32,614 nt of DNA from Bacteroidales bacterium (GTDB lineage: Bacteria; Bacteroidota; Bacteroidia; Bacteroidales; UBA7960): NCBI GenBank assembly GCA_007131245.1, contig SLQX01000088.1:1-32614 (forward strand), read 5' to 3'. The notes under the pieces were generated by a model. The model saw only the letters and a program-made list of their open reading frames with translations, was not told the origin of the DNA and did no database searches. Every line of letters begins with the position of its first letter. Positions within the stretch are counted from its first letter, which is position 1. Positions 8,767-17,560 of this stretch are shown one piece after another. The position numbers were made by a program, and so were the translations under genes.

Positions 8767-9669
8767 TTAACTCCTGAAAATAGCAAGGGCTGTTTTGGCA
8801 TAGAGTCTGACGTTTATCGATTTTACCCTTATCAATTCTTTAAAGCCTTTGCGTAAATTTTTTCCCGGGTTCAGTCCGGGTTTTTCAATCATCGATTTTA
8901 CCATAGCTTCGGTTTTACTCCTTTTGAACTGGTTGTAACTTTTTATGCCTGCATGACTCTTGATTTCCTGTCCCCACTTATCTAAAAAAACGCTAATTCC
9001 TTTTTTCCTAAGGTTGAAATCTTTGGCCATCTGGGACCCCTTGTGCTCATGTTTGATAATCAATGGTTCATCTACATAATCAAAGGTGTATCCCTTCCTG
9101 GATATTCTTAGCCACAAATCCAGATCAACAAAAGTTTTTATATCCTCATCAAAACCATCCACTTCTTTTAGTACGTTGGTTTTCACCATAAACATGGTTG
9201 TAGTGGAAGGACAAAAGCCGCTTAACAGGTTCTTGTATATGTTTCCGCGAAGGTTATCTCTGTTAATTGTAACAGATGTGTTTAATATTTCATCCTTCTC
9301 AATGAAACCACAATATACCGCTGCCAGGTCAGGGTATTCTGTCTCCTGAAAAAGTTTAACCTGTTTTTCCGTCTTTTGGGGCAGCCACTCATCATCAGAA
9401 TCCAAAAAAGCGATATAGCTGCCATGGGCATGCCTTAAAGCATTATTCCGGGCAATACACTGACCTTTGTTTTCTGCTAGTTGTATAAAGTTTATACGTT
9501 TATCTTCATATTTTTCAACTACTTGACGGGTATTGTCAGTGGATGCATCATCAATCACCAGTATCTCCAGATTTTGATAAGTTTGGTTGAGCACACTGTT
9601 TATGGCACGTTTAATTAGCTTTTCGCGGTTGTGTGTAGGTATAATTACAGTAACCAGGGGTGTTTTCAT
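8767..9669 (-). CDS. Family 2 glycosyltransferase
   Basis: This 300-residue classical GT2 protein opens with PLVTVIIPTHNREKLIKRAI, followed by LEILVIDDASTDNTRQVV (about 34-51). AENKGQCIARNNALRHAHG leads into YIAFLDSDDEWLPQK (about 86-100) with the DxDD metal site. FDEDIKTFVDLDLWLRISRKG at about 174-194 carries the acceptor-side acidic/DLWLR motif. The C-terminal 100 residues are basic. It starts at ATG 9669. It is probably one of the cytoplasmic transferases building the repeat unit, with unknown donor. The 1-kb stretch upstream has no intact gene. Confidence 0.9.
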   Translation of the reverse strand: MKTPLVTVIIPTHNREKLIKRAINSVLNQTYQNLEILVIDDASTDNTRQVVEKYEDKRINFIQLAENKGQCIARNNALRHAHGSYIAFLDSDDEWLPQKTEKQVKLFQETEYPDLAAVYCGFIEKDEILNTSVTINRDNLRGNIYKNLLSGFCPSTTTMFMVKTNVLKEVDGFDEDIKTFVDLDLWLRISRKGYTFDYVDEPLIIKHEHKGSQMAKDFNLRKKGISVFLDKWGQEIKSHAGIKSYNQFKRSKTEAMVKSMIEKPGLNPGKNLRKGFKELIRVKSINVRLYAKTALAIFRS

Positions 9670-9819
9670 ACGAATTTATGATATTGTCGGAGTTGCTAAT
9701 AATTTATTTCCGGGTTTATCCGTCTGTTTGTTTATTTTGTTGATGATTCTTATATCGGTTTTTGAGAAAAATAGTCAACCCAAAAGCCTTTGATGTATTA
9801 TGAATTCTAAAATGGCAAA

Positions 9820-10411
9820 TCATGTTTTTTTGCGCCAGTAATCGGGCTTACTTTTCTTCATTTTAATGCTTTTCATGCTGTTGTTTTGCAAATCAAATAT
9901 TACTTCTGACAGATAAAAAAAATATTTGGAGAAAAATTCTCTAATTAAATTGCCTTTATGACCAAAATAAATAACAAAATCATTCAGGTCGTGGCTATTG
10001 TTGCCTGAATAGCTTTCTGCCTAAAGTGCTTGTTAGTGTAATCATAAATGCATTGGTCTGTATTTCTTTATAATTCATATAGGTTAATGTGCGGTATGTC
10101 CTTTTTGTTCATTTCTGTATTTAATCTTGGCAAAAACTCATTGTTTTTGGATTAAGGGTTCACCTTGTAATGATAGATTGTGAATTTGGAGGGTACTGGT
10201 AAAAAAAGCCATGGTTTGTCGTCTTCAGTAATATATCCCAGGGATAGGGGATGCGCATCCCTAATGAAATTCAAACTAAGAGGGATAGGAGAGTAGAGAA
10301 AAAGGATGTATTATAATTTATTTATATAAGTACTCTGTACAATTCATCACTTCTTTCATGAATAAAAAGTCTTTGATTACTTCTGCTAATAACGTTCACA
10401 ACCGGACTGTT
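9820..10411 (-). pseudogene. Possible decayed coding region (three open pieces in different frames)
   Basis: On the minus strand 9820-10020 is open for 66 sense codons without an ATG start. It gives a protein-like sequence with NDFVIYFGHKGNLIREFF and a basic end, KMKKSKPDYWRKKT, before TGA. Upstream, 10152-10310 is open in a second frame (includes FIRDAHPLSLGYITEDDKPW) and 10322-10411 in a third (includes RSNQRLFIHERSDELYRVLI). In-frame stops and shifts separate them. The residue mix looks coding rather than random, and the last piece resembles the tail of a locus enzyme, but I cannot name a family. Chance reading of AT-rich spacer remains possible. Confidence 0.3.
10248..10261. repeat. Perfect 14-base palindrome
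   Basis: GGGATGCGCATCCC at 10248-10261 is a perfect inverted repeat with no spacer, lying in the gene-free stretch. It is GC-rich against an AT-rich background and could be a protein-binding site, a hairpin or part of a dispersed intergenic element. No poly-T run follows it on either strand, so a terminator is unlikely. Confidence 0.5.
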
Positions 10412-10693
10412 TTAGGTGTTGTCGGGCATAAATTCGATCAAATTTGCCAGGGATTTTCCCCCAAGTGCAATAGCAATACTTCTTTTTTTGGGTGCTAAGT
10501 AGTTTCCTGGGGGAGTAGTATTTGGATAATTCTTTATCTCAGCACCCTTTTGAATACTCACTATTTAAGAACCTGGGGTATGTCCTGTTGCATCAAAACA
10601 ATTTCTGGCTGCGGGCAGGTATAATAATGATGACATGGTTATTATCCTGAAAGTGACAGAAGAGTTGCTGGCTGAGAAGATGAAAAAAGGAGT

Positions 10694-11749
10694 TTATTGG
10701 GGATAAAATTGGTTGTACCAATCTACAAACTCTTGGATGCCTTCATTGATAGACGTTTGAGGTATGTAGCTAATATTCTTCTCCAGCTCCTGCGTATCTG
10801 CCCATGTTTTTTCTACATCACCAGCCTGTAGTGGCATCATATTTTTGATGGCTTTTTTATTCAGTGCTCTCTCAATGGCTGAGATAAAATCCATTAGCAT
10901 TTCCGGGCCTGATTTACCGATGTTGTATAACCTGTAAGGAGCATCCGAACTGGCAGGGTCGGGGTTGTTGCTGTTGAACGCTGAATTGGGTGTGGCGGGT
11001 TTTTGCACAAGTCTGCTAATACCTTCTACTACATCATCAATGTAAGTGAAGTCGCGCATCATCTCTCCATTGTTGAATACTTTGATGGGTTGGCCATCCC
11101 TGATAGCTTTGGTAAATAAGAAAACAGCCATATCGGGTCTGCCCCAGGGTCCATATACTGTAAAAAACCTTAACCCTGTGGTTGGAATCTGGTATAGATG
11201 GCTATAGGTGTGTGCCATCAGTTCATTGGACTTCTTTGTGGCTGCATAGAGGCTGACAGGATGGTCCACATTGTCCTTTTCTGAAAAAGGAATTTTTGTA
11301 TTGGAGCCATAAACTGAGCTTGAGCTGGCATATAGTAAGTGACGCGGGGAATACTTTCGGCACGCCTCAAGGATATTCAGAAAACCTTTCAGGTTGCTGT
11401 CAACGTATGAATAGGGGTTTATCAGGGAGTACCTCACTCCTGCCTGGGCGGCCAAGTGGATGACATAGTCAAACTTATACTTTTGAAATAAATTTTCTAC
11501 ACCCTGGTTGTCCTGCAAGTCAAGTCGATGAAAAACATAGTTTTCATAACGATTGCTTTCAACTGGTTCTGCCCAATGGATTTTTTCCCGTGCAATACCA
11601 GTTTCTTTTAACCTGCCGTATTTAAGATCAACATCATAATAGTCATTGATATTGTCCATGCCAATGACCCGGTAACCCTGTTTTAACAAATTAATCACCG
11701 TATGATACCCTATAAAACCGGCAGATCCTGTTACTAAAATAGTTTCCAT
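10694..11749 (-). CDS. UDP-glucuronate 4-epimerase-like NAD-dependent epimerase
   Basis: This 351-residue extended short-chain dehydrogenase/reductase starts ETILVTGSAGFIGYHTVI (GxxGxxG NAD site). MDNINDYYDVDLKYGRL (about 32-48) follows, the N-D-Y-Y-D-V-x-L-K signature of UDP-glucuronate 4-epimerases (LpsL/CapI/WbpP-related). YASSSSVYGSNTKIPFSE supplies the catalytic serine region and YAATKKSNE the YxxxK pair. RFFTVYGPWGRPDMA is the typical substrate-binding stretch. It probably converts UDP-GlcA to UDP-GalA, providing an acidic sugar for the polymer; another UDP-sugar 4-epimerisation is possible. I chose ATG 11749 because AGGAAAA lies 7 bases upstream, an unusually good ribosome binding site here; the frame extends 8 codons further to 11773. 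Confidence 0.85.
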   Translation of the reverse strand: METILVTGSAGFIGYHTVINLLKQGYRVIGMDNINDYYDVDLKYGRLKETGIAREKIHWAEPVESNRYENYVFHRLDLQDNQGVENLFQKYKFDYVIHLAAQAGVRYSLINPYSYVDSNLKGFLNILEACRKYSPRHLLYASSSSVYGSNTKIPFSEKDNVDHPVSLYAATKKSNELMAHTYSHLYQIPTTGLRFFTVYGPWGRPDMAVFLFTKAIRDGQPIKVFNNGEMMRDFTYIDDVVEGISRLVQKPATPNSAFNSNNPDPASSDAPYRLYNIGKSGPEMLMDFISAIERALNKKAIKNMMPLQAGDVEKTWADTQELEKNISYIPQTSINEGIQEFVDWYNQFYPQ

Positions 11750-11951
11750 ATTGTTTTTCCTGAATCGCTGCAAATGTAACCAATTATTCCCTTTTTTCGG
11801 TATTAAAAAAGTAAAGCAAACTTGTTTTCACGGATGATTTGTTGGTTTTATGATAGTTGCTATTAATGAGCAATGTCCGGCAAATACGTTAGCCGTTTTG
11901 CCGGACAATGCTAATCTGTGGCAATAAAAAATTACACGTGTAAAGGCTCTC

Positions 11952-14900
11952 TTACTTTATAATTATTCTTTGTGTATGAGATTCTTCTTCTTTGGTAATT
12001 TGCATAAAATATATACCCGGGGGAAATTCGGAAATATTTACTTCATTATGGCCGAGTGCCAAAGTACCTTTCCGTATCATTATGCCACTGGATGAGTATA
12101 CTTCATAAGAAGCCGAATTGTTGATGTTTACGCGAAATCTGCCATCCGATGGGTTTGGATAGGCCACAATCTGAGAGCTGTTTATTTGGCTGAAATCCAG
12201 GAGAGCCTCCAGCTCTATATCTCTTGTTACCACAAACTCATAAGGATTTTGCCTGGCTACTATCTGACCTGCTGAATTTCTCCATCCAACAAAACGAATA
12301 TTTGCTGGCAGCGACACTTCCAGGATGGCTTTTTCATTTTCTTTATAAGTTCCCGAGCCTTTGATTTCTACATCAACATTCCTTTGATCTTTAGGTTGAC
12401 TATAGAAAGCATTTACATTAAAGTTACCCCCGGAACGTCTAAAGAGGGCCTCCACCGTTTTGTTTTCTGTTGCAGTAAATTCATAGATGGGATTGTTGTG
12501 GATGTATTCGCCATCTACAAACCAACCCCGGAATGGGAAACCACTTTGTGAAGGGACGGCTTCAAGCATAACATTATTGCCATGAACATATTCTCCACCA
12601 CCTGTTACAAACCCTAATCCATTGGGAGTGGCTTGGGTTTCAATTAAAACAATTTGTTCAGCGGGCTTAAAATGTGCTGTAAGTTCAACAGACTGCTGAA
12701 CTGAAATCAAATATACTGATTCTGTTGAGACGATATTGTCTCCAATTGTCCAGTGTGAAAATGTATACCCTGAGTAAGGTATTGCTGTTACCCTGATGGT
12801 ATCATTGTAATTATAAATACCTTCTCCGTATACCTCTCCGGCATCTGTGGGTGAGGCTACCAAAGTTACCTCATGTTCCTGTTTTAAGAAGTTTGCCGTA
12901 ATAGTTTTATCTGATTCTACCACATATTCTATGATGTTGTCTGAGGATAAAACTTCTCCGCTTTCGAATGTCCAGTTATCAAAATAATAACCCTGGTTGG
13001 GGCTTGCTGTCAATACTGTTGTTTCTCCCTGATGGTATTCCCCTGCACCGGAAAGTGTTCCTCCCTGTGTAGGTTCTGCGTTTAATGAAATGGTGTGGAT
13101 AGTGAACTCTTTAATTAATGTTACAGAAACCATGGTATTTTCCGATACTTCCAGTATGGTTACTTCTGTGGGGAGATAACCTGTTTTAGATACCTGGTAT
13201 TCATAAATACCTTCTTCAACGCCTGATATATTATAATCTCCTGGAGGGTTGGTGTTATCATCAAAGGTAACTGTGGCTTCTGTAAGTTGGTTGTCCTCTT
13301 CATCTGTAATATCAAATGTCACTGTAAAAGTGGGTTGTGGCTCAGGATTCATCTCTACAGAAATGGTAGTGTCCCCTGTTACATTTACTTCTGCTTCAGG
13401 AGCTTCCTGGTATCCGGGAGCAGAAACAGTGTACAGGTAATTCCCTACGGAAATGCCTGAATATGAGTAATCGCCGGGCTCATTGGTCAGGTTGTTAAAG
13501 GTAATTACGGCATTACTTATCTCGCTACCACCTGAACCTGTAATGTGAAAACTGACTGTGTAAGTTTCTGGTGGCAGGGGAGTCATGACAACTTCCAGGG
13601 TGGTGTCCTCATCCACCAAAACCCCCTGTGAGGAAATATCTTCAAACCCCGTTGCGCTGACATGGTAGTCGTAATATCCTTCAACGACTTCTTCAAAAGT
13701 ATAGTCACCGGTAGGGTTGGCGTTACCGTCAAAATTGACAATGGCATCGTTAATGCTTACGCCTTCCAGACTTTCAACCACAAATGAAACGGAGTAAGTT
13801 TCTGGTGGCAGGGGAGTCATATTCACCTGCACTGTCAGATTGTTTTCAAGTGTAATTATTGTTTGCGCAACTTCCTCGTGATCGGGTGCAGTGATGCTAT
13901 ATGTATAGGTATCCTCTTCCAGATCAGCGAAATTGTAGTTGCCAGGATCATAAGTTACACCATTTAGCGTAATGACCGCATTGTCGATGGTGTTTCCCTC
14001 GATGCAATTGATGTTGAAGTTCAGATCGTGGGTAGGCACGCTGGTGGGGGTCATCACGACTTGGATTACCGTGTTCTCATTTATGGATAAATCTGTTTGT
14101 GAAATATCATCATAACCGGTTGCTGTAACTTCAAAATCATAATTCCCTTCCGCTACATTATCAAAAGTATATTCTCCCTGGGGTTGAGACAGGTTGCCAA
14201 GGGTAATTTGTGCATTCTCAATATTGGCTCCCTCTTCATTTTTTACATCAAAAGTAACCGTGAAAGAAGGGTTGTCGTGGCATACCGGAGTAAACAGATC
14301 GTTGGTGTCAATGTCGGAGCCATACAATTCCAGATGAGGGTTTTGGTCAAGAAAAGTTTCGTATTCGTTTTGTGAGTAAAACCTTTGGTTGGTTTCATTG
14401 AGTTCAGCCCCATTATGAACCACCAGTTTACCCTCTTCTCTTAAGATATGATTATCTCTGATGCCATAGGGCTCAGGCCTGTTGGCATGGCCGTCATAGG
14501 TGTCAATGGGAAATTCCAGTCCAATACCATTGACCACATTTTTTCTGAAAATGGCATCAGGTCCTGCTACCCAGCGAACCGCAGCACCACCCCGGCCAAT
14601 TTTGGGTGCATAAAATGTGTTGTTTTCCACAACGATATTTTCTGCTTTATCACCGTCAGAAAGTGAATAGTTAAGCATTAAACCATACTTCCAAATGGCA
14701 TTGCTCTTGTCAAGGATATTTCCAGCCATGTAAAAGTCTTTTAATTCGTTGTACAGATAGATGGACTGGATGATATCACCAGTTGACTCATTAGAGTCTT
14801 CACCATCCATATTAATTTTATGGTACCAGTTTCTGATAACTTTGATATTATGACCACCAATGCCAGAGCCATTGTTTCTGAAGTAAGCAATTTCGTTGTT

Positions 14901-15488
14901 GTAGATAGTAATATTAGTGCCATGATACCCCAGACCGGTTCGCGGATAGTATCCCGTATCATCGTTTTTCCCCACTACTTTGCAGTAAGCAATGGTAATA
15001 TCGTGGGTGTCAGCGTAGTCGTCAACATTGGGTGAGCCAAAGCTGACAATACCGTCATACCCGCCACTACCTGATTTGGTAATATGCAAATTACGGAAAG
15101 TGGTGTGCCTGGAATGTTGTGGAATAACAAACTGTGAATCGGGTGTCGATTCAATAATTGGTTTGGGACCTTGACCATAGGCACCTACCAGGTTATTGTC
15201 CCACACTTTATTAATGTTTTCATGCAATACAGTGCCTCTTTTTATTAAATAGGCTGTATGGGGTTCTATGTCCAGACCTTGTAAGGTATTGTAAGGGTTT
15301 TCTATACTTCCATCGCCATTACTGCCAGATGGATCAATGTAAACTATATTATTAAAGTCTTCTGCAGAGGCAATGGTGGGTATATCATAGGGGGGGCAAT
15401 TGGCGTTTGCGTTAGAAAAACTTACTAAAAGAAATAGAAGGATACTTATTGTTGGAAAACTAGTGGTTGATATTTTGTTGGTTTTCAT
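11952..15488 (-). CDS. Secreted modular beta-helix protein with two repeat arrays and T9SS sorting domain
   Basis: This 1,178-residue protein has a signal peptide at 1-29 (hydrophobic ISILLFLLVSFSNANA). Residues about 48-395 begin YIDPSGSNGDGSIENPYNTL, the usual entry of right-handed parallel beta-helix proteins, with repeated short turns such as NITIYNNEI and NIVVENNTFY. Residues 407-793 hold five roughly 77-residue carboxypeptidase-regulatory/PEGA-like beta-sandwich repeats (GDYTFEEVVEGYYDYHVSAT type, linkers PLPPETY). Residues 797-1098 hold four InlB-B-type repeats (GYYFDNWTFESGE, TANF type). Residues 1105-1178 are a T9SS sorting domain (AYPNPSDGRFRVNI, GIYFMQI, QRIIIK). It should be exported and surface-attached or released. 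It lies between fcl and the epimerase, so it may bind, cleave or epimerise the locus polysaccharide; no catalytic residues can be assigned. Confidence 0.88.
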   Translation of the reverse strand: MKTNKISTTSFPTISILLFLLVSFSNANANCPPYDIPTIASAEDFNNIVYIDPSGSNGDGSIENPYNTLQGLDIEPHTAYLIKRGTVLHENINKVWDNNLVGAYGQGPKPIIESTPDSQFVIPQHSRHTTFRNLHITKSGSGGYDGIVSFGSPNVDDYADTHDITIAYCKVVGKNDDTGYYPRTGLGYHGTNITIYNNEIAYFRNNGSGIGGHNIKVIRNWYHKINMDGEDSNESTGDIIQSIYLYNELKDFYMAGNILDKSNAIWKYGLMLNYSLSDGDKAENIVVENNTFYAPKIGRGGAAVRWVAGPDAIFRKNVVNGIGLEFPIDTYDGHANRPEPYGIRDNHILREEGKLVVHNGAELNETNQRFYSQNEYETFLDQNPHLELYGSDIDTNDLFTPVCHDNPSFTVTFDVKNEEGANIENAQITLGNLSQPQGEYTFDNVAEGNYDFEVTATGYDDISQTDLSINENTVIQVVMTPTSVPTHDLNFNINCIEGNTIDNAVITLNGVTYDPGNYNFADLEEDTYTYSITAPDHEEVAQTIITLENNLTVQVNMTPLPPETYSVSFVVESLEGVSINDAIVNFDGNANPTGDYTFEEVVEGYYDYHVSATGFEDISSQGVLVDEDTTLEVVMTPLPPETYTVSFHITGSGGSEISNAVITFNNLTNEPGDYSYSGISVGNYLYTVSAPGYQEAPEAEVNVTGDTTISVEMNPEPQPTFTVTFDITDEEDNQLTEATVTFDDNTNPPGDYNISGVEEGIYEYQVSKTGYLPTEVTILEVSENTMVSVTLIKEFTIHTISLNAEPTQGGTLSGAGEYHQGETTVLTASPNQGYYFDNWTFESGEVLSSDNIIEYVVESDKTITANFLKQEHEVTLVASPTDAGEVYGEGIYNYNDTIRVTAIPYSGYTFSHWTIGDNIVSTESVYLISVQQSVELTAHFKPAEQIVLIETQATPNGLGFVTGGGEYVHGNNVMLEAVPSQSGFPFRGWFVDGEYIHNNPIYEFTATENKTVEALFRRSGGNFNVNAFYSQPKDQRNVDVEIKGSGTYKENEKAILEVSLPANIRFVGWRNSAGQIVARQNPYEFVVTRDIELEALLDFSQINSSQIVAYPNPSDGRFRVNINNSASYEVYSSSGIMIRKGTLALGHNEVNISEFPPGIYFMQITKEEESHTQRIIIK
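12195..13100 (-). repeat. Four tandem InlB-B-type repeats in the beta-helix protein
   Basis: Four units of about 72-76 residues (protein positions about 797-869, 871-942, 946-1018, 1020-1098) share the order: beta strand, G-x-G-E/I-Y, strand, GYxFxxW or similar, then a closing ANF/AHF/ALF. They are divergent at DNA level, so this is an old duplication rather than recent expansion. Confidence 0.75.
13110..14270 (-). repeat. Five tandem beta-sandwich repeats in the beta-helix protein
   Basis: Five units of about 75-78 codons (protein positions about 407-482, 486-559, 563-637, 641-715, 719-793) share: x-V-x-F-x-I, N-A-x-I/V-T-F/L, P-x-G-D/N-Y, G-x-Y-x-Y-x-V-S/T-A-x-G-Y/F, then T-x-x-V-x-M. A 27-base DNA block is identical at 13560-13586 and 13794-13820, encoding the P-L-P-P-E-T-Y linker. 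It implies recent duplication or gene conversion between neighbouring units. Confidence 0.85.
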
Positions 15489-16447
15489 TTTCTTATTATT
15501 AATAAATCAGTAATTGTGGTGCGGTTAAAGTGGTATTCTGAAAATAAGGTTGGTGTTAAAATGCATGCTCTTCTGATTGAGCGTATAATAATGAGGAGCT
15601 TTAAATTGTTTAGCTCTATTTGCCCGGCGGTGTTAAAAAAAATGGTCTTTCATAGTAAAAGGTGGATTTTAAGGTGTGCAAATAATTGTTTTGTGAATTC
15701 ATGATGTGAACTATTTCAACTTACCTGATTAACACTTTAGTTTTTGTAAGCTACCCTGAAAACGGTGGTTAAAACCAGAAATTTGGTTTTGTGAACCGAA
15801 ATTGGGTTTTGTGAAAAAAGCATTATCCCACAAAACATCAATATTTTATCATGAGCGTTTAGCTATTGCCTATGCGGCTCATCTGCTGAATCAGCAGTGT
15901 ATGCAGGTAAAGATATATTATATATTTTGAATAGGTTTAGGTGATTTTGCCGCTTTTAACTAAGTGATATCTCCTAGAAAAAAATGCATGGGTTGATGTC
16001 GGGTTGAATATCTTTCACGGAGTGGTAGATATGCAATGAAGTAGGTAGGTATTATAGGGTATAACGGGAAAAGCTGTATGAGAAACCAGATTAGGACGAT
16101 CATTCCCCAAAAACGATGTTTTGGTCTTGTAAGTTTCCGCAGGCCAAGGTTTAACATCAGTATGCTTAGGGCTTAGAAGTCCATGCCGAATGGATGACTG
16201 GTATACCTAATAGGGTATTGGGAAAAGGTATCCAACAGGCAAACGATTGCAAAAAAGGTAAGGAAAACAGGGGCATTGGGTTGCCGAATCAAGCTATTCC
16301 CAAATTGACATACCCCGGCACTATGGTCAGAATAGGATAAGTATAATATAAAACCTTATAAAAAGGATCAGGCCCAGTAAACCAATTATCTAATCTGTCG
16401 CAACCCCTCTACTTTTTTATAGTGCTTAAGAATATTGGAAAAATCAT
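15489..16447. other. Roughly 1-kb spacer without an intact gene
   Basis: No intact gene is seen between the beta-helix protein start (15488) and the fcl stop (16448). The part next to 15488 should contain the promoter and leader of the beta-helix gene, but I found no convincing consensus there. The part from about 15960 to 16361 holds hydrophobic open stretches (see the separate entry). A small plus-strand frame at 15516-15704 has no support as a gene. Confidence 0.55.
15960..16361 (-). pseudogene. Possible remnant of a membrane-protein gene
   Basis: Two adjacent minus-strand open stretches in different frames read as membrane protein. From 16361 down to a TAA at 16173-16175 there are about 62 codons including VFLTFFAIVCLLDTFSQYPI. 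From ATG 16157 to a stop at 15960 there are 65 codons including FWGMIVLIWFLIQLFPLYPI. Joined by one frameshift they would give about 130 residues with at least two membrane segments. A decayed locus membrane gene would explain the otherwise long spacer. AT-rich non-coding DNA can mimic this, and no family is recognised. Confidence 0.3.
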
Positions 16448-17560
16448 TTAACTATACTGCCTGTATGCATTATAAACATCCCGAATCCCTTGTTCCAGAT
16501 GAATAGTGTACTTCCAGTTCAGGGAGTTTAATAAAGAGACATCCAGTTGTTTTTTGGGTGTTCCGTCTGGTTTGGATGTATCCCATGCTAACTCTCCCCT
16601 GAAACCGGTAATTTCTTTCACTTTTTCGGCCAGCTCTTTGATGGTAATATCTTCCCCGGTGCCAATATTAATGTGTGTTTGTTTTAGCTGGTTATAAAGT
16701 TCCTCACCACTGGTATTAAGTATGATGTGCACGCAGGCATCTGCCATGTCATCCACATGTAAAAATTCCCGGTAAACCTTGCCACTTCCCCACAGGCTAA
16801 TAGAAACAGTGGGCTTTGATCCTTCGTTGTCCTTGTAATGTATGCCCAGCCTGGCTAAAGTTTGAATGATATCCTTTTTTTTACTGTCTTTGACAAGTTC
16901 ACCAATGGGGTTTTTGTTTAAGTCTTGGGCAATGGTTGGCCAGTCGTTGTTCTCCAGGCATTTCCCCAGGTGCATTTTTCGGATTAATGCAGGCAATACG
17001 TGCGATTTTTCCAGATCGTAATTGTCGTTGGGCCCATAAAGGTTGGTTGGCATTACCGAGATAAAGTTGCTACCGTATTGTTTGAAATAGCTTTCGCACA
17101 TTTTTATCCCAGCAATTTTGGCAATGGCATAAGGTTCATTGGTATATTCAAGCGGGCCGGTAAGCAAGTATTCTTCCTTTAGTGGCTGGGGGGCATGTTT
17201 GGGGTAAATGCATGAACTGCCCAGGAAAAGAAGTTTATCTACACCATACTTCCATGATGCATGGATTACATTGTTCTGTATCATAAGGTTTTCGTAAATA
17301 AACTCAGCCCTGTAAGTGTTGTTGGCAACAATACCCCCAACTTTGGCAGCTGCCAGAATGACCAGGTTTGGTTTTTCCTTACTGAAAAAGGCGTCTACCT
17401 CAGGCTGGTTTCTAAGATCCAGTTCATTGGATGTGCGTGCCAAAATGTTTTCGTACCCTTTAAGGTTTAGGTTTCTTTTTATGGCAGAACCAACCATTCC
17501 TTTATGACCTGCAATAAATATTTTTTTGTATTTTCCCATAATCGGATCGGTTATAGTCAT
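16448..17560 (-). CDS. fcl: GDP-L-fucose synthase
   Basis: This NADPH-dependent epimerase/reductase converts GDP-4-keto-6-deoxy-mannose, the Gmd product, to GDP-L-fucose. It shows [15 protein letters not shown] (GxxGxxG), the [13 protein letters not shown] region, [27 protein letters not shown] and [15 protein letters not shown] (YxxxK), then [13 protein letters not shown]. At 370 residues it is longer than the roughly 320-residue E. coli enzyme because of an insertion around [20 protein letters not shown], which I recall as common in Bacteroidota homologues. The ATG at 17560 overlaps the gmd stop (ATGA), suggesting coupling; an internal ATG at 17539 is the alternative start and matches the family N-terminus better. 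Confidence 0.93.
   Translation of the reverse strand: MTITDPIMGKYKKIFIAGHKGMVGSAIKRNLNLKGYENILARTSNELDLRNQPEVDAFFSKEKPNLVILAAAKVGGIVANNTYRAEFIYENLMIQNNVIHASWKYGVDKLLFLGSSCIYPKHAPQPLKEEYLLTGPLEYTNEPYAIAKIAGIKMCESYFKQYGSNFISVMPTNLYGPNDNYDLEKSHVLPALIRKMHLGKCLENNDWPTIAQDLNKNPIGELVKDSKKKDIIQTLARLGIHYKDNEGSKPTVSISLWGSGKVYREFLHVDDMADACVHIILNTSGEELYNQLKQTHINIGTGEDITIKELAEKVKEITGFRGELAWDTSKPDGTPKKQLDVSLLNSLNWKYTIHLEQGIRDVYNAYRQYS

Larger units (their letters stand above)
9670..10693. other. 1-kb spacer without an intact gene
   Basis: Between the GT2 start (9669) and the epimerase stop (10694) no intact gene is visible on either strand. Short protein-like open stretches on the minus strand (see the 9820-10411 entry), a 14-base palindrome and a long-loop inverted repeat (gggtgct at 10490-10496, agcaccc at 10541-10547) are the only structures seen. 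It may be an eroded gene plus a leader for the downstream minus-strand genes. Confidence 0.6.

Noticed and set aside
9587-9793. Plus-strand frame with a hydrophobic end
   Set aside because: Its first part is antisense to the GT2 gene, and the hydrophobic stretch is typical of AT-rich spacer.
13110-14270. CRISPR-like or non-coding tandem array
   Set aside because: The roughly 234-base period is in frame and encodes repeated beta-sandwich domains.
15516-15704. Small plus-strand frame upstream of the beta-helix gene
   Set aside because: No ribosome binding site, no recognisable sequence, and it lies where the promoter and leader of the divergent gene are expected.
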